A stretch of DNA of 42,144 nucleotides from Actinomycetota bacterium. Its GTDB lineage: Bacteria > Actinomycetota > CADDZG01 > JAHWKV01 > JAOPZY01. The notes below the pieces were generated by a model, which saw only the letters and a program-made list of their open reading frames with translations, searched no databases and was not told where the DNA came from. The stretch spans positions 1-42,144 of the forward strand of contig DASTWV010000012.1 of NCBI GenBank assembly GCA_035765775.1, written 5' to 3'. The position numbers and the translations under genes are program-made. This document shows, in pieces, positions 29,217 through 37,230 of the stretch (position 1 is its first letter; the number at the start of each line of letters is the position of its first letter).

Positions 29217-30104
29217 TTGAGCTACTCCGGTTCGGTTGCGGTCCGGGTGCCGGCCACCACCGCCAACCTGGGACCCGGGTTCGACTGCCTGGGGGCTGCG
29301 CTCGGTCTGTACCTGGAGCTGGTCTTCGAAGCGGCCCCCTCGTCGGAAACCGTTGCGGCAGACCCGGCATTCGTCGCCGGGCCAGTCGGCGAGGACCTGA
29401 CCCACCGGGCATTCGTCGGGGCGTGGGCGGCGGTGGGGGAGCAGGCGCCGCCGGTGAAGGTCACCGTGGCGCGGGCCTACCCGGCCGGGCGGGGCCTCGG
29501 GGCGTCGGCGTCGGCGATCGTGGGCGGGCTGGTGGGGGCGCGGGCGCTGGGTGGGTTGGCGCTGTCCGACGACGAGCTGGCGGGCCTGGCGGTGCGCATC
29601 GAAGGCCACGCCGACAACGTGCTCCCGGCGCTGTTCGGGGGCCTCGTGCTGGCGGGCTCGGGGGTGGGGTGGCAGCGCTTCACGCCCTCGCCGGCGGTGT
29701 GCCCGATCGTCCTCGTCGCACGGGAAGCCTTTGCCACCAAGGCCGCCCGCCAGGTGCTGCCCGACGCCGTCCCCCGGGCGGACGCCCTGGCGAACATGGC
29801 GGCATGCGCGGCACTCGTGGCGATCCTGGCCGGGCTGCAGTCCCCCACGGGGCTTCTGCGGGCCACGGAGGACCGGTTGCACGAGCCCTACCGGCTGCCC
29901 CTGATGACCGAGACCCGGGCGCTGCATGCCGGTCTGCGGGCTGCCGGGGTGCCCGCCGCCCTCTCGGGGGCGGGGCCGTCCGTGCTGATCCTGGTGGATG
30001 ATGTCGCCGCCGGCGAGGCCCGGGAGGTGGCCCGGGACCTGCTGCCGGACGGGTGGGGCATCGCCGATGCCGGGTGGGACCTTACCGGGGCGCGGGCCCA
30101 CTGA
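29217..30104 (+). CDS. thrB: Homoserine kinase
   Basis: A 295-residue GHMP kinase that phosphorylates homoserine, giving the substrate of ThrC. The N-terminal VRVPATTANLGPGFDCLG binds the substrate, the ATP loop is AYPAGRGLGASASAIVGG, and SGAGPSVLIL is the third GHMP motif. The start is TTG with a weak ribosome binding site. The gap of 33 bases to thrC and the gene order make co-transcription likely. The complete route from homoserine to threonine is encoded by the three adjacent genes. It converges on a small membrane protein gene 24 bases away. Confidence 0.95.
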   Translation: MSYSGSVAVRVPATTANLGPGFDCLGAALGLYLELVFEAAPSSETVAADPAFVAGPVGEDLTHRAFVGAWAAVGEQAPPVKVTVARAYPAGRGLGASASAIVGGLVGARALGGLALSDDELAGLAVRIEGHADNVLPALFGGLVLAGSGVGWQRFTPSPAVCPIVLVAREAFATKAARQVLPDAVPRADALANMAACAALVAILAGLQSPTGLLRATEDRLHEPYRLPLMTETRALHAGLRAAGVPAALSGAGPSVLILVDDVAAGEAREVARDLLPDGWGIADAGWDLTGARAH

Positions 30105-30128
30105 GCCCGCGTACCCCAATCCGGCGGC

Positions 30129-30374
30129 TTACCGGATGTAGCCGAGGTACAGTGCGATAAGAAGGATCGTGAGGATCGTCCCGATGATCCCCAGGATGTA
30201 GCCGGCATTGGCGGCGCCGCTGATCGCCCGCTCCCGGCGGCCCAGGACAATGGCGATGATGCCGGGGACGAAGAACAGGTTGGCAAAGATCGAGATGATG
30301 CCGAAGACCAGCGCAGCGATGGCGGCCCCACTGCTGACCGGCCTGGCCGACGGGGGATAGTACTGGTAGGACAT
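30129..30374 (-). CDS. DUF4190-like small membrane protein
   Basis: An 81-residue protein with a Tyr/Pro-rich N-terminus (MSYQYYPPSARPVSSG) and two membrane segments: AAIAALVFGIISIFANLFFV and AGYILGIIGTILTILLIALY, with GIIAIVLGRRERA between them. This is the DUF4190-like pattern of actinobacterial small membrane proteins, often of unknown role in the cell envelope. The ATG has AAAGGAG six bases upstream. A hairpin CGTGG/CCACG lies just before this ribosome binding site (30391-30417). The long leader (about 250 bases to the next gene upstream) contains AAAATTTT at 30465-30472, the most AT-rich spot in this part, a likely promoter region. Confidence 0.8.
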   Translation of the reverse strand: MSYQYYPPSARPVSSGAAIAALVFGIISIFANLFFVPGIIAIVLGRRERAISGAANAGYILGIIGTILTILLIALYLGYIR

Positions 30375-30563
30375 CGCGGGCTCCTTTCGCTCGTGGCGCG
30401 TTCTGCTTTCTCACCACGGCTCCTACCCGCCCGGGCACCGGATAACTGCGTTGGGCGGCGCCTTAAAATTTTCTGTGATTCCTCAGGTCGCCACGGAGAC
30501 CCGTACGTTTCTCTGGGTGCAAGATGCCCGCATAGCCCCAAGGAAGGCGGCCCCTCGGCGGAA

Positions 30564-30606
30564 CTCGGGGATTTTCGTCCCGGCCACTGGGACCAATGTC
30601 CCCGAG
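30564..30606. other. Nested two-part hairpin in the lipoprotein/DUF4190 gap
   Basis: CTCGGGGA (30564-30571) pairs with TCCCCGAG (30599-30606), eight perfect base pairs. Inside, GTCCC (30577-30581) pairs with GGGAC (30589-30593). The two stems are separated by a symmetric internal loop of five bases on each side (TTTTC and CAATG), with a seven-base apical loop. It starts 23 bases after the lipoprotein stop on the minus strand. It may be a terminator or a structured RNA element. Confidence 0.55.
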
Positions 30607-30628
30607 ATGAAGTGGGCGGGGCCCGGCT

Positions 30629-31177
30629 CTACTTCGAGGTGGCGTGGGCCAGTACCTGGTTCATGAGCATCTCCAGCGTCCGCAGGTCGGTCTGGGCGCT
30701 GGTCACGAAGGCGTTGGAGCCCTTGAGGGCGTACAGGACGATGGTGGTGCCGTACTGCGACGCCAGCGTGACGTAGTAGGCCTGGTCACCCACCCCGGCG
30801 ACGTCCGCCCAGGTCTGGTTGGCGGTGAGCTGGGACTTGTCGGCAGCGAATGAGGCCGCGGTCTCGCCGACGATGACGTCCACCGTGACCAGCTGGCCGG
30901 GGCCGGTGAACGTGCAGTCGGTCTCGGCCTGGGAGGGGTGGTCCACCGTCGGGACGCCCACCGTGGTGCGGAGGGCGGCGTTCACCTCGTCGGGAGTGAC
31001 GATGGTGCAGCCGATGGCCGGGCTGGCCGGGAGCTGGGTGGGCAGCGCGGAGGGGCTGGCCGAGACGCTGGGGGTGGGAGTGGGAGTGGGGGTGCTCTGC
31101 GGTGCCTTCGGCGAGGCGGAGCAGGCGGCCAGGGTGACCGCGATTCCCAGGCACAGGGCGGGCACGAGAGGGCGCAC
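30629..31177 (-). CDS. Lipoprotein, DUF3558-like
   Basis: A 182-residue predicted lipoprotein. The signal peptide RPLVPALCLGIAVTLAAC ends in a lipobox (LAAC, acylated Cys19). A Thr/Pro/Ser-rich tether (STPTPTPTPSVSASPSALPT) leads to a domain of about 130 residues with two cysteines (IGCTIVT and TDCTFTG) that probably form a disulfide. The domain pattern, with VTPDEVNAAL and VGDQAYY, resembles DUF3558-type actinobacterial lipoproteins of unknown function. The start is GTG with no ribosome binding site but a TAGGTT box six bases upstream. Divergent from the cDPG synthetase gene with only 41 bases between the starts, so the two promoters lie back to back. Confidence 0.8.
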   Translation of the reverse strand: MRPLVPALCLGIAVTLAACSASPKAPQSTPTPTPTPSVSASPSALPTQLPASPAIGCTIVTPDEVNAALRTTVGVPTVDHPSQAETDCTFTGPGQLVTVDVIVGETAASFAADKSQLTANQTWADVAGVGDQAYYVTLASQYGTTIVLYALKGSNAFVTSAQTDLRTLEMLMNQVLAHATSK

Positions 31178-31183
31178 GCCGAC

Positions 31184-31208
31184 AACCTATCGCAGCGCGC
31201 CGTAGGCT
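31184..31208. promoter_or_regulatory. Back-to-back -10 boxes of divergent leaderless promoters
   Basis: On the minus strand TAGGTT (31184-31189) ends six bases before the lipoprotein GTG. On the plus strand TAGGCT (31203-31208) ends ten bases before the cDPG synthetase ATG. Neither gene has a Shine-Dalgarno sequence. The -35 regions would overlap the opposite gene's start. Confidence 0.4.
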
Positions 31209-31218
31209 CAGCGGGTCC

Positions 31219-32598
31219 ATGGCACCTCCCGGTGTTGCGCGCGATCCCCGTTGCCTTGTCCTGGTGGACGGGGAGCACTACCCACCGGTCATCGCCCGAG
31301 CGCTGGCAATGCTGGTGGCCGAGGGCGACCGGCCCGTCGCCGCCCTGCTGGTGGGGGGTCAGGAGAAGCTGGGCCAGGTGCCGTGGGACCTCGGCATCCC
31401 GGTGGAGGTGCCCTCCGGCATCGAGGACCGGGAGGCGGCCCTGGCCCGGGTCCTGCGCCAGACGGGGGTCAGGCGGGTGGTGGACCTGTCCGACGAGCCC
31501 ATCCTGGGCTACACCGCCCGCACCCGGATGGCCTCGGTGGCCCTGTGGTGCGGCGCCACCTACGAAGGGGCCGACTTCTGCTTCACCCCACCCGACCGAT
31601 CGGCCCACCCCGCCGTGCCCTCGGTGGCGGTCTTCGGGACCGGCAAGCGCACGGGCAAGACCGCCATGGCCGGCTTCGCCGCCCGCTTGTACCGGGAGGC
31701 GGGCCTCGACCCGGTGGTGCTGGCCATGGGGCGGGGTGGCCCGGCGGAGCCCGAGGTCCTGGCCGCCGGCACCCGGCTGGACCGGGAGCACCTGCTGGCC
31801 CTGGTGGCCGAGGGCCGGCATGCCTCGAGCGACTATGTCGAGGACGCCATGACCTCGGGGGCGGCCACCGTCGGCGCCTGGCGGGCCGGCGGCGGGCTGG
31901 CCGGGGCGATGGCCTACACCAACTTCCCCGCCGCCCTGGCGGCGGCCGAGGCCCTGGCGCCCGGACTGCTGGTGCTCGAGGGCAGCGGCGCCGCCATCCC
32001 GCCCGCCCGGGCGGGGGCAGGGGTGCTGGTGGCCAATGCCGCCACGGCCCCGGAAGCCCTCGGCAGCTACTTCGGTTTGTACCGGTTGTTGCTCGCGGAC
32101 GTGGTCGTGCTTACAATGTGTGAAGAGAGCCTCGGCCAGGAGTACATGGCGGCGGCCAAGCGTTGCGCTCGGAGTACTTCCCTCAGCCAACCAAAGGTTG
32201 TTTGCACCGTCTTTCGACCCTACCCCCTAGCAGACGTCTCGGGAAGGAAAATCTGGTTCGGAACCACGGCGAACGAGCGGGCGGGACCGGTTCTCAAGCA
32301 CCATTTGGAGGCAACGTTCGGGTGTGAGGTAGTCGCAATTAGCCATGCCTTGGCGCGGCGGGACGAGTTGCGGCGGGACCTCAGTTCGCTGGCGGATGCG
32401 GCAGGCGGTCACCCGGTGGAGGCGTTGGCGGTAGAGCTGAAGGCAGCAGCCGTGGATGTGGTCACGCGCTGGGCAGCAGAGCACGGACTGGACGTGGTGT
32501 ACGTGGACAATCGCCCGCAGGTCGTCGGTGGCGAAGGACCCCTGGAGCCATTGCTGCTGGAGGTTGCGCAGCTGGCCCGTACACGATGGACGCCGTGA
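31219..32598 (+). CDS. cpgS: Cyclic 2,3-diphosphoglycerate synthetase
   Basis: A 459-residue protein matching the cDPG synthetase family in length and order. It has LVDGEHYPPVIARAL near the N-terminus and an unusual P-loop FGTGKRTGKT at about residues 139-148. SDEPILGYTARTRMAS and YEGADFCFTPP precede it, and LEGSGAAIPP, ANAATAPEALGSYFGLYR and CEESLGQEYM follow. Known members use ATP to close the intramolecular phosphoanhydride of 2,3-diphosphoglycerate, making the thermolyte cDPG. The next gene encodes the kinase for the preceding step. The ATG has no ribosome binding site but a -10 box ten bases upstream. The part after about residue 284 has clearly lower GC and rarer codons than the first two thirds. 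Confidence 0.88.
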   Translation: MAPPGVARDPRCLVLVDGEHYPPVIARALAMLVAEGDRPVAALLVGGQEKLGQVPWDLGIPVEVPSGIEDREAALARVLRQTGVRRVVDLSDEPILGYTARTRMASVALWCGATYEGADFCFTPPDRSAHPAVPSVAVFGTGKRTGKTAMAGFAARLYREAGLDPVVLAMGRGGPAEPEVLAAGTRLDREHLLALVAEGRHASSDYVEDAMTSGAATVGAWRAGGGLAGAMAYTNFPAALAAAEALAPGLLVLEGSGAAIPPARAGAGVLVANAATAPEALGSYFGLYRLLLADVVVLTMCEESLGQEYMAAAKRCARSTSLSQPKVVCTVFRPYPLADVSGRKIWFGTTANERAGPVLKHHLEATFGCEVVAISHALARRDELRRDLSSLADAAGGHPVEALAVELKAAAVDVVTRWAAEHGLDVVYVDNRPQVVGGEGPLEPLLLEVAQLARTRWTP

Positions 32599-32680
32599 TG
32601 GGTGGGGGAAACTGCGCCAGGCGGTAACCGGAATGGTTCCAGCATTGTGAAGACCAAAATGAAGAGGCAAAGGAAGCCGC
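32070..32680. other. Segment of atypical composition inside and after cpgS
   Basis: By hand count, G+C is about 82-83% in 31741-31800 and 31981-32040, but 57-60% in 32101-32280, and about 67-72% in 32341-32580. Codons such as CTT, ACA, TGT, CTA, AAA, GTA and ATT, rare in neighbouring genes, cluster here. The intergenic part before the kinase gene is also lower in GC, and high GC returns from 32690. Confidence 0.7.
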
Positions 32681-32681
32681 A

Positions 32682-33806
32682 ATGAAGGTCCGCCGGGCGG
32701 CGACGCCGGCCCCGATCCTCATCTCCGACACCACCCAGGGCCTCCCGTATTCCAAAGGCCTGCTGGCATCATCGATGATGGTGGCCGGCGTGGCGCCCGC
32801 CCAGGCGTACCGGGTTGCCGAGCGGGTGGAGCAGGTGCTGGTGGAGCGGGGCGTGAGCCAGATCTCCGGGACGGAGCTCCGGGACCTCGCCGCCTCGATG
32901 CTGGCCGAAGCCGACCAGGCCCACGCCCAGGGCTACCTGGACTGGCAGGCGGTGGAGGACCTGGAGCAGCCGCTGGTCATCCTGATCGGCGGGGCCACCG
33001 GGGTGGGCAAATCCACCATCGCCACCCAGCTGGCCGCCCGGCTCGGGATCACCCGGGTGATCTCCACCGACGCCATCCGGGAGGTGTTGCGGTCCGCCTT
33101 CTCGGAGGCCCTGATGCCCAGCCTGTACGTGTCGTCGTTCAATGCCGATGCCGCCCTCCGGGTGCGGTCGATCTCGTCGCCCGCCGAGCAGCTGATCGTG
33201 GGGTTCCAGGAGCAGGTCACGGCGGTGTCGGTAGGCATCAAGGCCCTGATTTCCCGGGCTCTGGAGGAGGGAACCGATATCATTGTGGAGGGTGCCCACG
33301 TCGTCCCCGGTTTCCTGGACGGGTGGGAGGAGGAGTTCACTCAGGCGGTCCTGGTCCCCGTGGTCGTGGCCGTGTCGGATGCCGAGACCCACCGGACCCA
33401 CTTCGAGCTCCGGGCAATGGAGACCCGGGCGCGGCCCCGGGACCGGTACCTGGCCCACTTCGACAAGATCCGGGCGCTCCAGGCCTACATCGTCAAGCAG
33501 GCGGAGCGGACCGGTACCCCGGTGGTGGAGATGGTCGACCTCGACTCAGCCCTCCAACGGGTCGCGGCCCTGGTGATGACCAAGGCCCTGGAGCGGGCGG
33601 GGGCCTGGAAGGAGGCCGAGGGCGCAGCGGCCCTGGGGACGGCGCCGGATGCCCCCCAAGTGGACGACGTGAACGACGTGGGTGATGCAGGTTCTCCGGT
33701 GGCATCGGGGCGCCGGTCACGCAACGGGTTGAGCGCCACACGCCGGGTGGCGAAGGCGGGCCGGATGGGAGCCTGGGAGCCCCTCGGGGCACGGAGGCGA
33801 GGTTAA
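32682..33806 (+). CDS. 2-phosphoglycerate kinase with N-terminal ATP-cone-like domain
   Basis: A 374-residue kinase. Residues 1-90 (VRRAATPAPILISDTTQGLP, then ASSMMVAGVAPAQAYRVAERV) look like an ATP-cone regulatory domain. The kinase P-loop is GGATGVGKST (residues 103-112), followed by VISTDAIREVLRS and IIVEGAHVVPGFL. Known members phosphorylate 2-phosphoglycerate to 2,3-diphosphoglycerate, the substrate of the enzyme encoded just upstream. The last 60 residues, after AWKEAEG, are of low complexity and basic (GARRRG end), absent from archaeal forms of about 300 residues. The ATG has AAGGAAG six bases upstream. An in-frame mini-ORF for a basic 12-residue peptide (32647-32685) overlaps the start codon. 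Rho follows after 68 bases. Confidence 0.85.
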   Translation: MKVRRAATPAPILISDTTQGLPYSKGLLASSMMVAGVAPAQAYRVAERVEQVLVERGVSQISGTELRDLAASMLAEADQAHAQGYLDWQAVEDLEQPLVILIGGATGVGKSTIATQLAARLGITRVISTDAIREVLRSAFSEALMPSLYVSSFNADAALRVRSISSPAEQLIVGFQEQVTAVSVGIKALISRALEEGTDIIVEGAHVVPGFLDGWEEEFTQAVLVPVVVAVSDAETHRTHFELRAMETRARPRDRYLAHFDKIRALQAYIVKQAERTGTPVVEMVDLDSALQRVAALVMTKALERAGAWKEAEGAAALGTAPDAPQVDDVNDVGDAGSPVASGRRSRNGLSATRRVAKAGRMGAWEPLGARRRG

Positions 33807-33874
33807 GGGGGGCATTCAGATGACACAACAGCTTGTCCAGCAACGAAAAGCACGCAGAAAGGAGGCGGGAACGA

Positions 33875-35965
33875 ATGGATGAGACCCAGACCCAACAGCG
33901 GTCGATGCTCGCCGGAAAGCTCGTTTCCGAGCTCCAGGCGATCGCCGAGCAGGTGGGAGTGAAGGACCCGAAGAAGCGCAAGAAAGCGGACCTCATCGAT
34001 GCCATCCTCGGGACGGTTCACGGGAGCCCGGAGAGTGGCGGCAACGGTACGGTCAATGGGGGAGAGGAGCGCCAGCGCGGGTTTGGCGCACCTCCCGCGG
34101 GCGAGAGCGGCAACGGCGCACCGGCTGCCGGCCCCGTTCGGTCGGCGCCGGCTGCTCTGCCTGCCCCAGCTGGGGAGGGGCGGAACGGGACCGCCGCCGC
34201 GGCCCCCCGTCCCCACACGCCGTGGCGTCCCCCCGTGGTGCCCGGCATCCCGGTCCCACCGCAGCCCGGCCTGGCTCCTGCCCCGGCACCGGTTGCCGAG
34301 GGTGCGCCCGCGCCGTCGGCACCCACCGGTGGGACGGAATCCAGTCGGACGGAATCCAATGGGACGGAATCGGCGGCGCAGTCCGCAACCGCGTCTGCAG
34401 CGCAGGCCCCAGCGCAGGCCCCCAGCGGGGAATCTGCGGATGCCGCCAGCGCATCCCAGGCACCGACCACCGACACCCCGGCCTCCCCGGGAGAGGCTGC
34501 CGCCACCTCGGCGCCGGCCACCGGCGAGTTGGCATCGGCGGAGGCGTCGTCCGGCGCCCCGTCCTATGCCCCCTCCCAGGGCGAGGGGCGGCCCGAGTAC
34601 CGCCGGGACCGTGACGGTGAGGGGGGTCGGGACCGTGGCCGGCGCCGGCGGCGCCGGGACCGCAACGACCGGCCCGAGCGCCCGGGCGACCGGGTGGAGC
34701 GGACGCCGGACCGCAACTTCGACCGCGGGCAGGACCGCAACTTCGACCGCAACTATGACCGGGGCGCGGACCGGAACATCGACCGGGGCGAACGGACGGA
34801 CACCCGGCCCCGGCGCGAGCCGGAAGTCGAGGACACCAGCGACCTCGAGGTGCGCACCGGCATCCTGGACGTCCTGCCCGAGGGCTACGGCTTCCTCCGC
34901 ACCAGCGGCTACCTGCCCGGGCCGGAGGACGTCTACGTGTCGCTCTCCCAGGTGCGGCGCTCGCAGCTCCGCCGGGGCGACCACATCGTCGGGGCGGTGC
35001 GCAGGCCCAAGGAGGGCGAGAAGTACCAGGCCCTCGTGCGCATCGACAAGGTGGACGGCATGGCCCCCGAGGAGGTCATCGGCCGGAAGTGGTTCGAGAA
35101 GCTGACCCCGCTCTACCCCGAGACCCGCCTCCACATGGAGCTGGCCGAGAACCCGGCCCAGATCGCCCAGCGGATCATCGACCTGGTCGCTCCGATCGGC
35201 AAGGGCCAGCGCGGGATGATCGTCTCGCCGCCGAAGGCGGGCAAGACCACGATCATGAAACAGATCGCCAACTCGGTCACCTCCAACAACCCCGAGTGCC
35301 ACCTGATCGTGCTGCTGGTGGACGAGCGGCCCGAAGAGGTGACCGACATGCAGCGCTCGGTCAACGGCGAGATCGTCTACTCGACCTTCGACCGGCCCTC
35401 GGAGGACCACATCCAGGTCACCGAGCTCACCCTGGACCGGGCCAAGCGCCTGGTGGAGCTGGGCAATGACGTGGTGATCCTGCTGGACGGCATCACCCGG
35501 CTCTCCCGGGCCTACAACCTGGCGACGCCGGCGTCCGGGCGCATCCTCTCCGGCGGTGTCGACTCGACGGCCCTCTACCCGCCCAAGCGGTTCTTCGGTG
35601 CCGCCCGCAACATCGAGGAGGGCGGGAGCCTGACCATCATCGCCACCGCCCTGGTGGATACCGGGTCCCGGATGGACGAGGTGATCTTCGAGGAGTTCAA
35701 GGGAACGGGCAACTGGGAGCTGCGCCTCGACCGGCGGGCCGCCGAGAAGCGGATCTTCCCCGCCATCGACATCCAGGGCTCCGGCACCCGCAAGGAGGAG
35801 CTGCTGCTCTCCTCGGATGAGCTCGCCCTGGTGTGGAAGCTGCGCCGGGTCCTGCACGCCCTGGAGGGCGTGGCCGCCCTGGAGCTGCTGGTGGACAAGA
35901 TGCGCCAGACCAAGGGCAACATGCAGTTCCTGCGGGAGATCTCCAAGGTGACGATCGGCGACTGA
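33875..35965 (+). CDS. rho: Transcription termination factor Rho with long disordered insert
   Basis: A 696-residue Rho, much longer than the E. coli protein of 419 residues. The N-terminal helical domain (residues 1-48, [20 protein letters not shown]) is followed by an Ala/Pro/Ser/Gly-rich stretch (about 49-237) and an Arg/Asp-rich one (about 238-318, with repeats like [14 protein letters not shown]). Then come the cold-shock RNA-binding domain (about 320-395, [19 protein letters not shown]) and the RecA-like ATPase with Walker A PPKAGKTT (near 451) and Walker [10 protein letters not shown] (near 533). [11 protein letters not shown] is conserved at the end. The ATG at 33875 has AAAGGAGG nine bases upstream; a longer frame has no such site. 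Such inserts are common in actinobacterial Rho and may bind RNA or drive condensates. Confidence 0.97.
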   Translation: MDETQTQQRSMLAGKLVSELQAIAEQVGVKDPKKRKKADLIDAILGTVHGSPESGGNGTVNGGEERQRGFGAPPAGESGNGAPAAGPVRSAPAALPAPAGEGRNGTAAAAPRPHTPWRPPVVPGIPVPPQPGLAPAPAPVAEGAPAPSAPTGGTESSRTESNGTESAAQSATASAAQAPAQAPSGESADAASASQAPTTDTPASPGEAAATSAPATGELASAEASSGAPSYAPSQGEGRPEYRRDRDGEGGRDRGRRRRRRDRNDRPERPGDRVERTPDRNFDRGQDRNFDRNYDRGADRNIDRGERTDTRPRREPEVEDTSDLEVRTGILDVLPEGYGFLRTSGYLPGPEDVYVSLSQVRRSQLRRGDHIVGAVRRPKEGEKYQALVRIDKVDGMAPEEVIGRKWFEKLTPLYPETRLHMELAENPAQIAQRIIDLVAPIGKGQRGMIVSPPKAGKTTIMKQIANSVTSNNPECHLIVLLVDERPEEVTDMQRSVNGEIVYSTFDRPSEDHIQVTELTLDRAKRLVELGNDVVILLDGITRLSRAYNLATPASGRILSGGVDSTALYPPKRFFGAARNIEEGGSLTIIATALVDTGSRMDEVIFEEFKGTGNWELRLDRRAAEKRIFPAIDIQGSGTRKEELLLSSDELALVWKLRRVLHALEGVAALELLVDKMRQTKGNMQFLREISKVTIGD

Positions 35966-36029
35966 CCGCTGCGCCCGGGCCCGAGCTACCATTGGCGCGA
36001 CCTGCACGGACAACGAAGAGAGGCATCCC

Positions 36030-36242
36030 ATGAAAACCGGCATCCACCCCGACTACACCATCGCCACGGTGCGGTGCTCGTGCGGGGCAACGTTCCAGAC
36101 CCGCTCCACCAAGCCCGAGCTCAAGGTGGAGATCTGCTCGCAGTGCCATCCCTTCTACACCGGCAAGCAGAAGCTGGTCGACACCGGTGGGCGGGTGGAG
36201 CGCTTCGAGAAGAAGTACGGGCGGCGCGCACCCCGGGCCTAG
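36030..36242 (+). CDS. rpmE: 50S ribosomal protein L31, zinc-binding type
   Basis: A 70-residue L31 of the C+ type. The four zinc ligands are Cys16, Cys18, Cys36 and Cys39 (CSC and CSQC), followed by [20 protein letters not shown], the family signature. It binds the 50S central protuberance and bridges the subunits. The ATG has GAGAGG upstream. TACCAT at 35987-35992, about 38 bases before the start, fits a -10 box, so it may have its own promoter besides read-through from rho. No cysteine-free paralogue is seen in the window. DUF1385 follows after 23 bases. Confidence 0.97.
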   Translation: MKTGIHPDYTIATVRCSCGATFQTRSTKPELKVEICSQCHPFYTGKQKLVDTGGRVERFEKKYGRRAPRA

Positions 36243-36265
36243 TCCCGAGTCCCGCGGTCCCCGCC

Positions 36266-37183
36266 GTGGCCAGCCGCTACCCGATCGGGGGCCAGGCGCT
36301 CCTGGAGGGCGTGATGATGCGCGGCCCCCGGTCCTGGTCGGTGGCGGTGCGCACGCCCGACGGGGCCATCGCCGCCTCGGCCTACCCGTTGCCCTGGAAC
36401 GCCGCCGCCCACCCCTGGGTGCGCTGGCCCTTCGTGCGCGGCGTCTGGGTGCTGGCCGAGCAGCTGGCCATCGGCATGCGGGCGCTGCGCCTGTCCGCCG
36501 CCTACTCGCTGCAGGAGGCCACCGGGGCGTCGGTCGAGACCACCGAGCGCCAGCTCACCTGGACGATGGCCATCGGCATCGTGGTGGTGCTGGCGGTGTT
36601 CATCGCCGGTCCCGCCCTGGCCGCCAAGCTGGGGGGCCACGCGGTGGGCGCCCGGTCGTCGGTGGCCCAGAACCTGCTGGAGGGGGCGATCCGCCTCGGG
36701 CTGTTCCTGGGCTACATCCTGCTGATCTCGCTGGTGCCCGGGGTGCGGCGCACCTACCAGTACCACGGGGCCGAGCACAAGACCATCGCCGCCTACGAGG
36801 CCGGGGACCCCTTCGAGCCCGAGGTGGTCGACCGCTACTCGACCCTGCACGTGCGCTGCGGCACCAACTTCCTGTTCATCGTGCTGTTCCTCACCATCAT
36901 CGTGGGGTTGGGGATCGACATGATGGTCCACGGGCTGCCGCTGGCCATCACCGCCCGGCTGGTGGCCATCCCGATCCTGGCCGGGGGCGGCTACGAGGTG
37001 ATCCGGGCAGCGGGCCGGGACCCCGACTCCCGGGCGCTGCACATCGTGAGCCTCCCCGGGTTGGCGCTGCAGAAGATCACCACCCGGCCCCCGGACCACA
37101 GCCAGATCGAGGTGGCGGTGAAGGCGATCGAGGCGGTGATCGCCGCCGAGACCGCCGCCGATGCTGCGGCCGACTCCCGGTAA
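36266..37183 (+). CDS. DUF1385 (YqhQ-like) membrane protein
   Basis: A 305-residue multi-pass membrane protein. The N-terminal YPIGGQALLEGVMMRGPRSW, the central YQYHGAEHKTIAAYE and the motif HVRCGTNFLFIVLF are hallmarks of DUF1385. Membrane helices are visible at WTMAIGIVVVLAVFIAGPAL, LGLFLGYILLISLV, LFIVLFLTIIVGLGIDMM and ITARLVAIPILAGGG. The family lies next to prfA in many Gram-positive lineages, but its function is not established. The start is a GTG with a weak ribosome binding site, chosen because the conserved block begins at residue 4. It lies between rpmE and prfA in the same direction, probably one operon. Confidence 0.92.
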   Translation: MASRYPIGGQALLEGVMMRGPRSWSVAVRTPDGAIAASAYPLPWNAAAHPWVRWPFVRGVWVLAEQLAIGMRALRLSAAYSLQEATGASVETTERQLTWTMAIGIVVVLAVFIAGPALAAKLGGHAVGARSSVAQNLLEGAIRLGLFLGYILLISLVPGVRRTYQYHGAEHKTIAAYEAGDPFEPEVVDRYSTLHVRCGTNFLFIVLFLTIIVGLGIDMMVHGLPLAITARLVAIPILAGGGYEVIRAAGRDPDSRALHIVSLPGLALQKITTRPPDHSQIEVAVKAIEAVIAAETAADAAADSR

Positions 37184-37230
37184 CCTTTCCTTTCGATCTT
37201 TCGTTCGACCCGGATTGGGAGGAGCGCTGA

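Noticed and set aside
30375-30628. Known riboswitch (c-di-AMP, glycine or SAM type) in the gap before the DUF4190 gene
   Set aside because: I looked for the conserved cores of these classes on both strands and found none; only hairpins without a recognised core are present.
30393-30776. Plus-strand frame of 127 codons in the gap before the lipoprotein
   Set aside because: It lacks a ribosome binding site, runs antisense into the lipoprotein gene and its translation shows no protein-like pattern.
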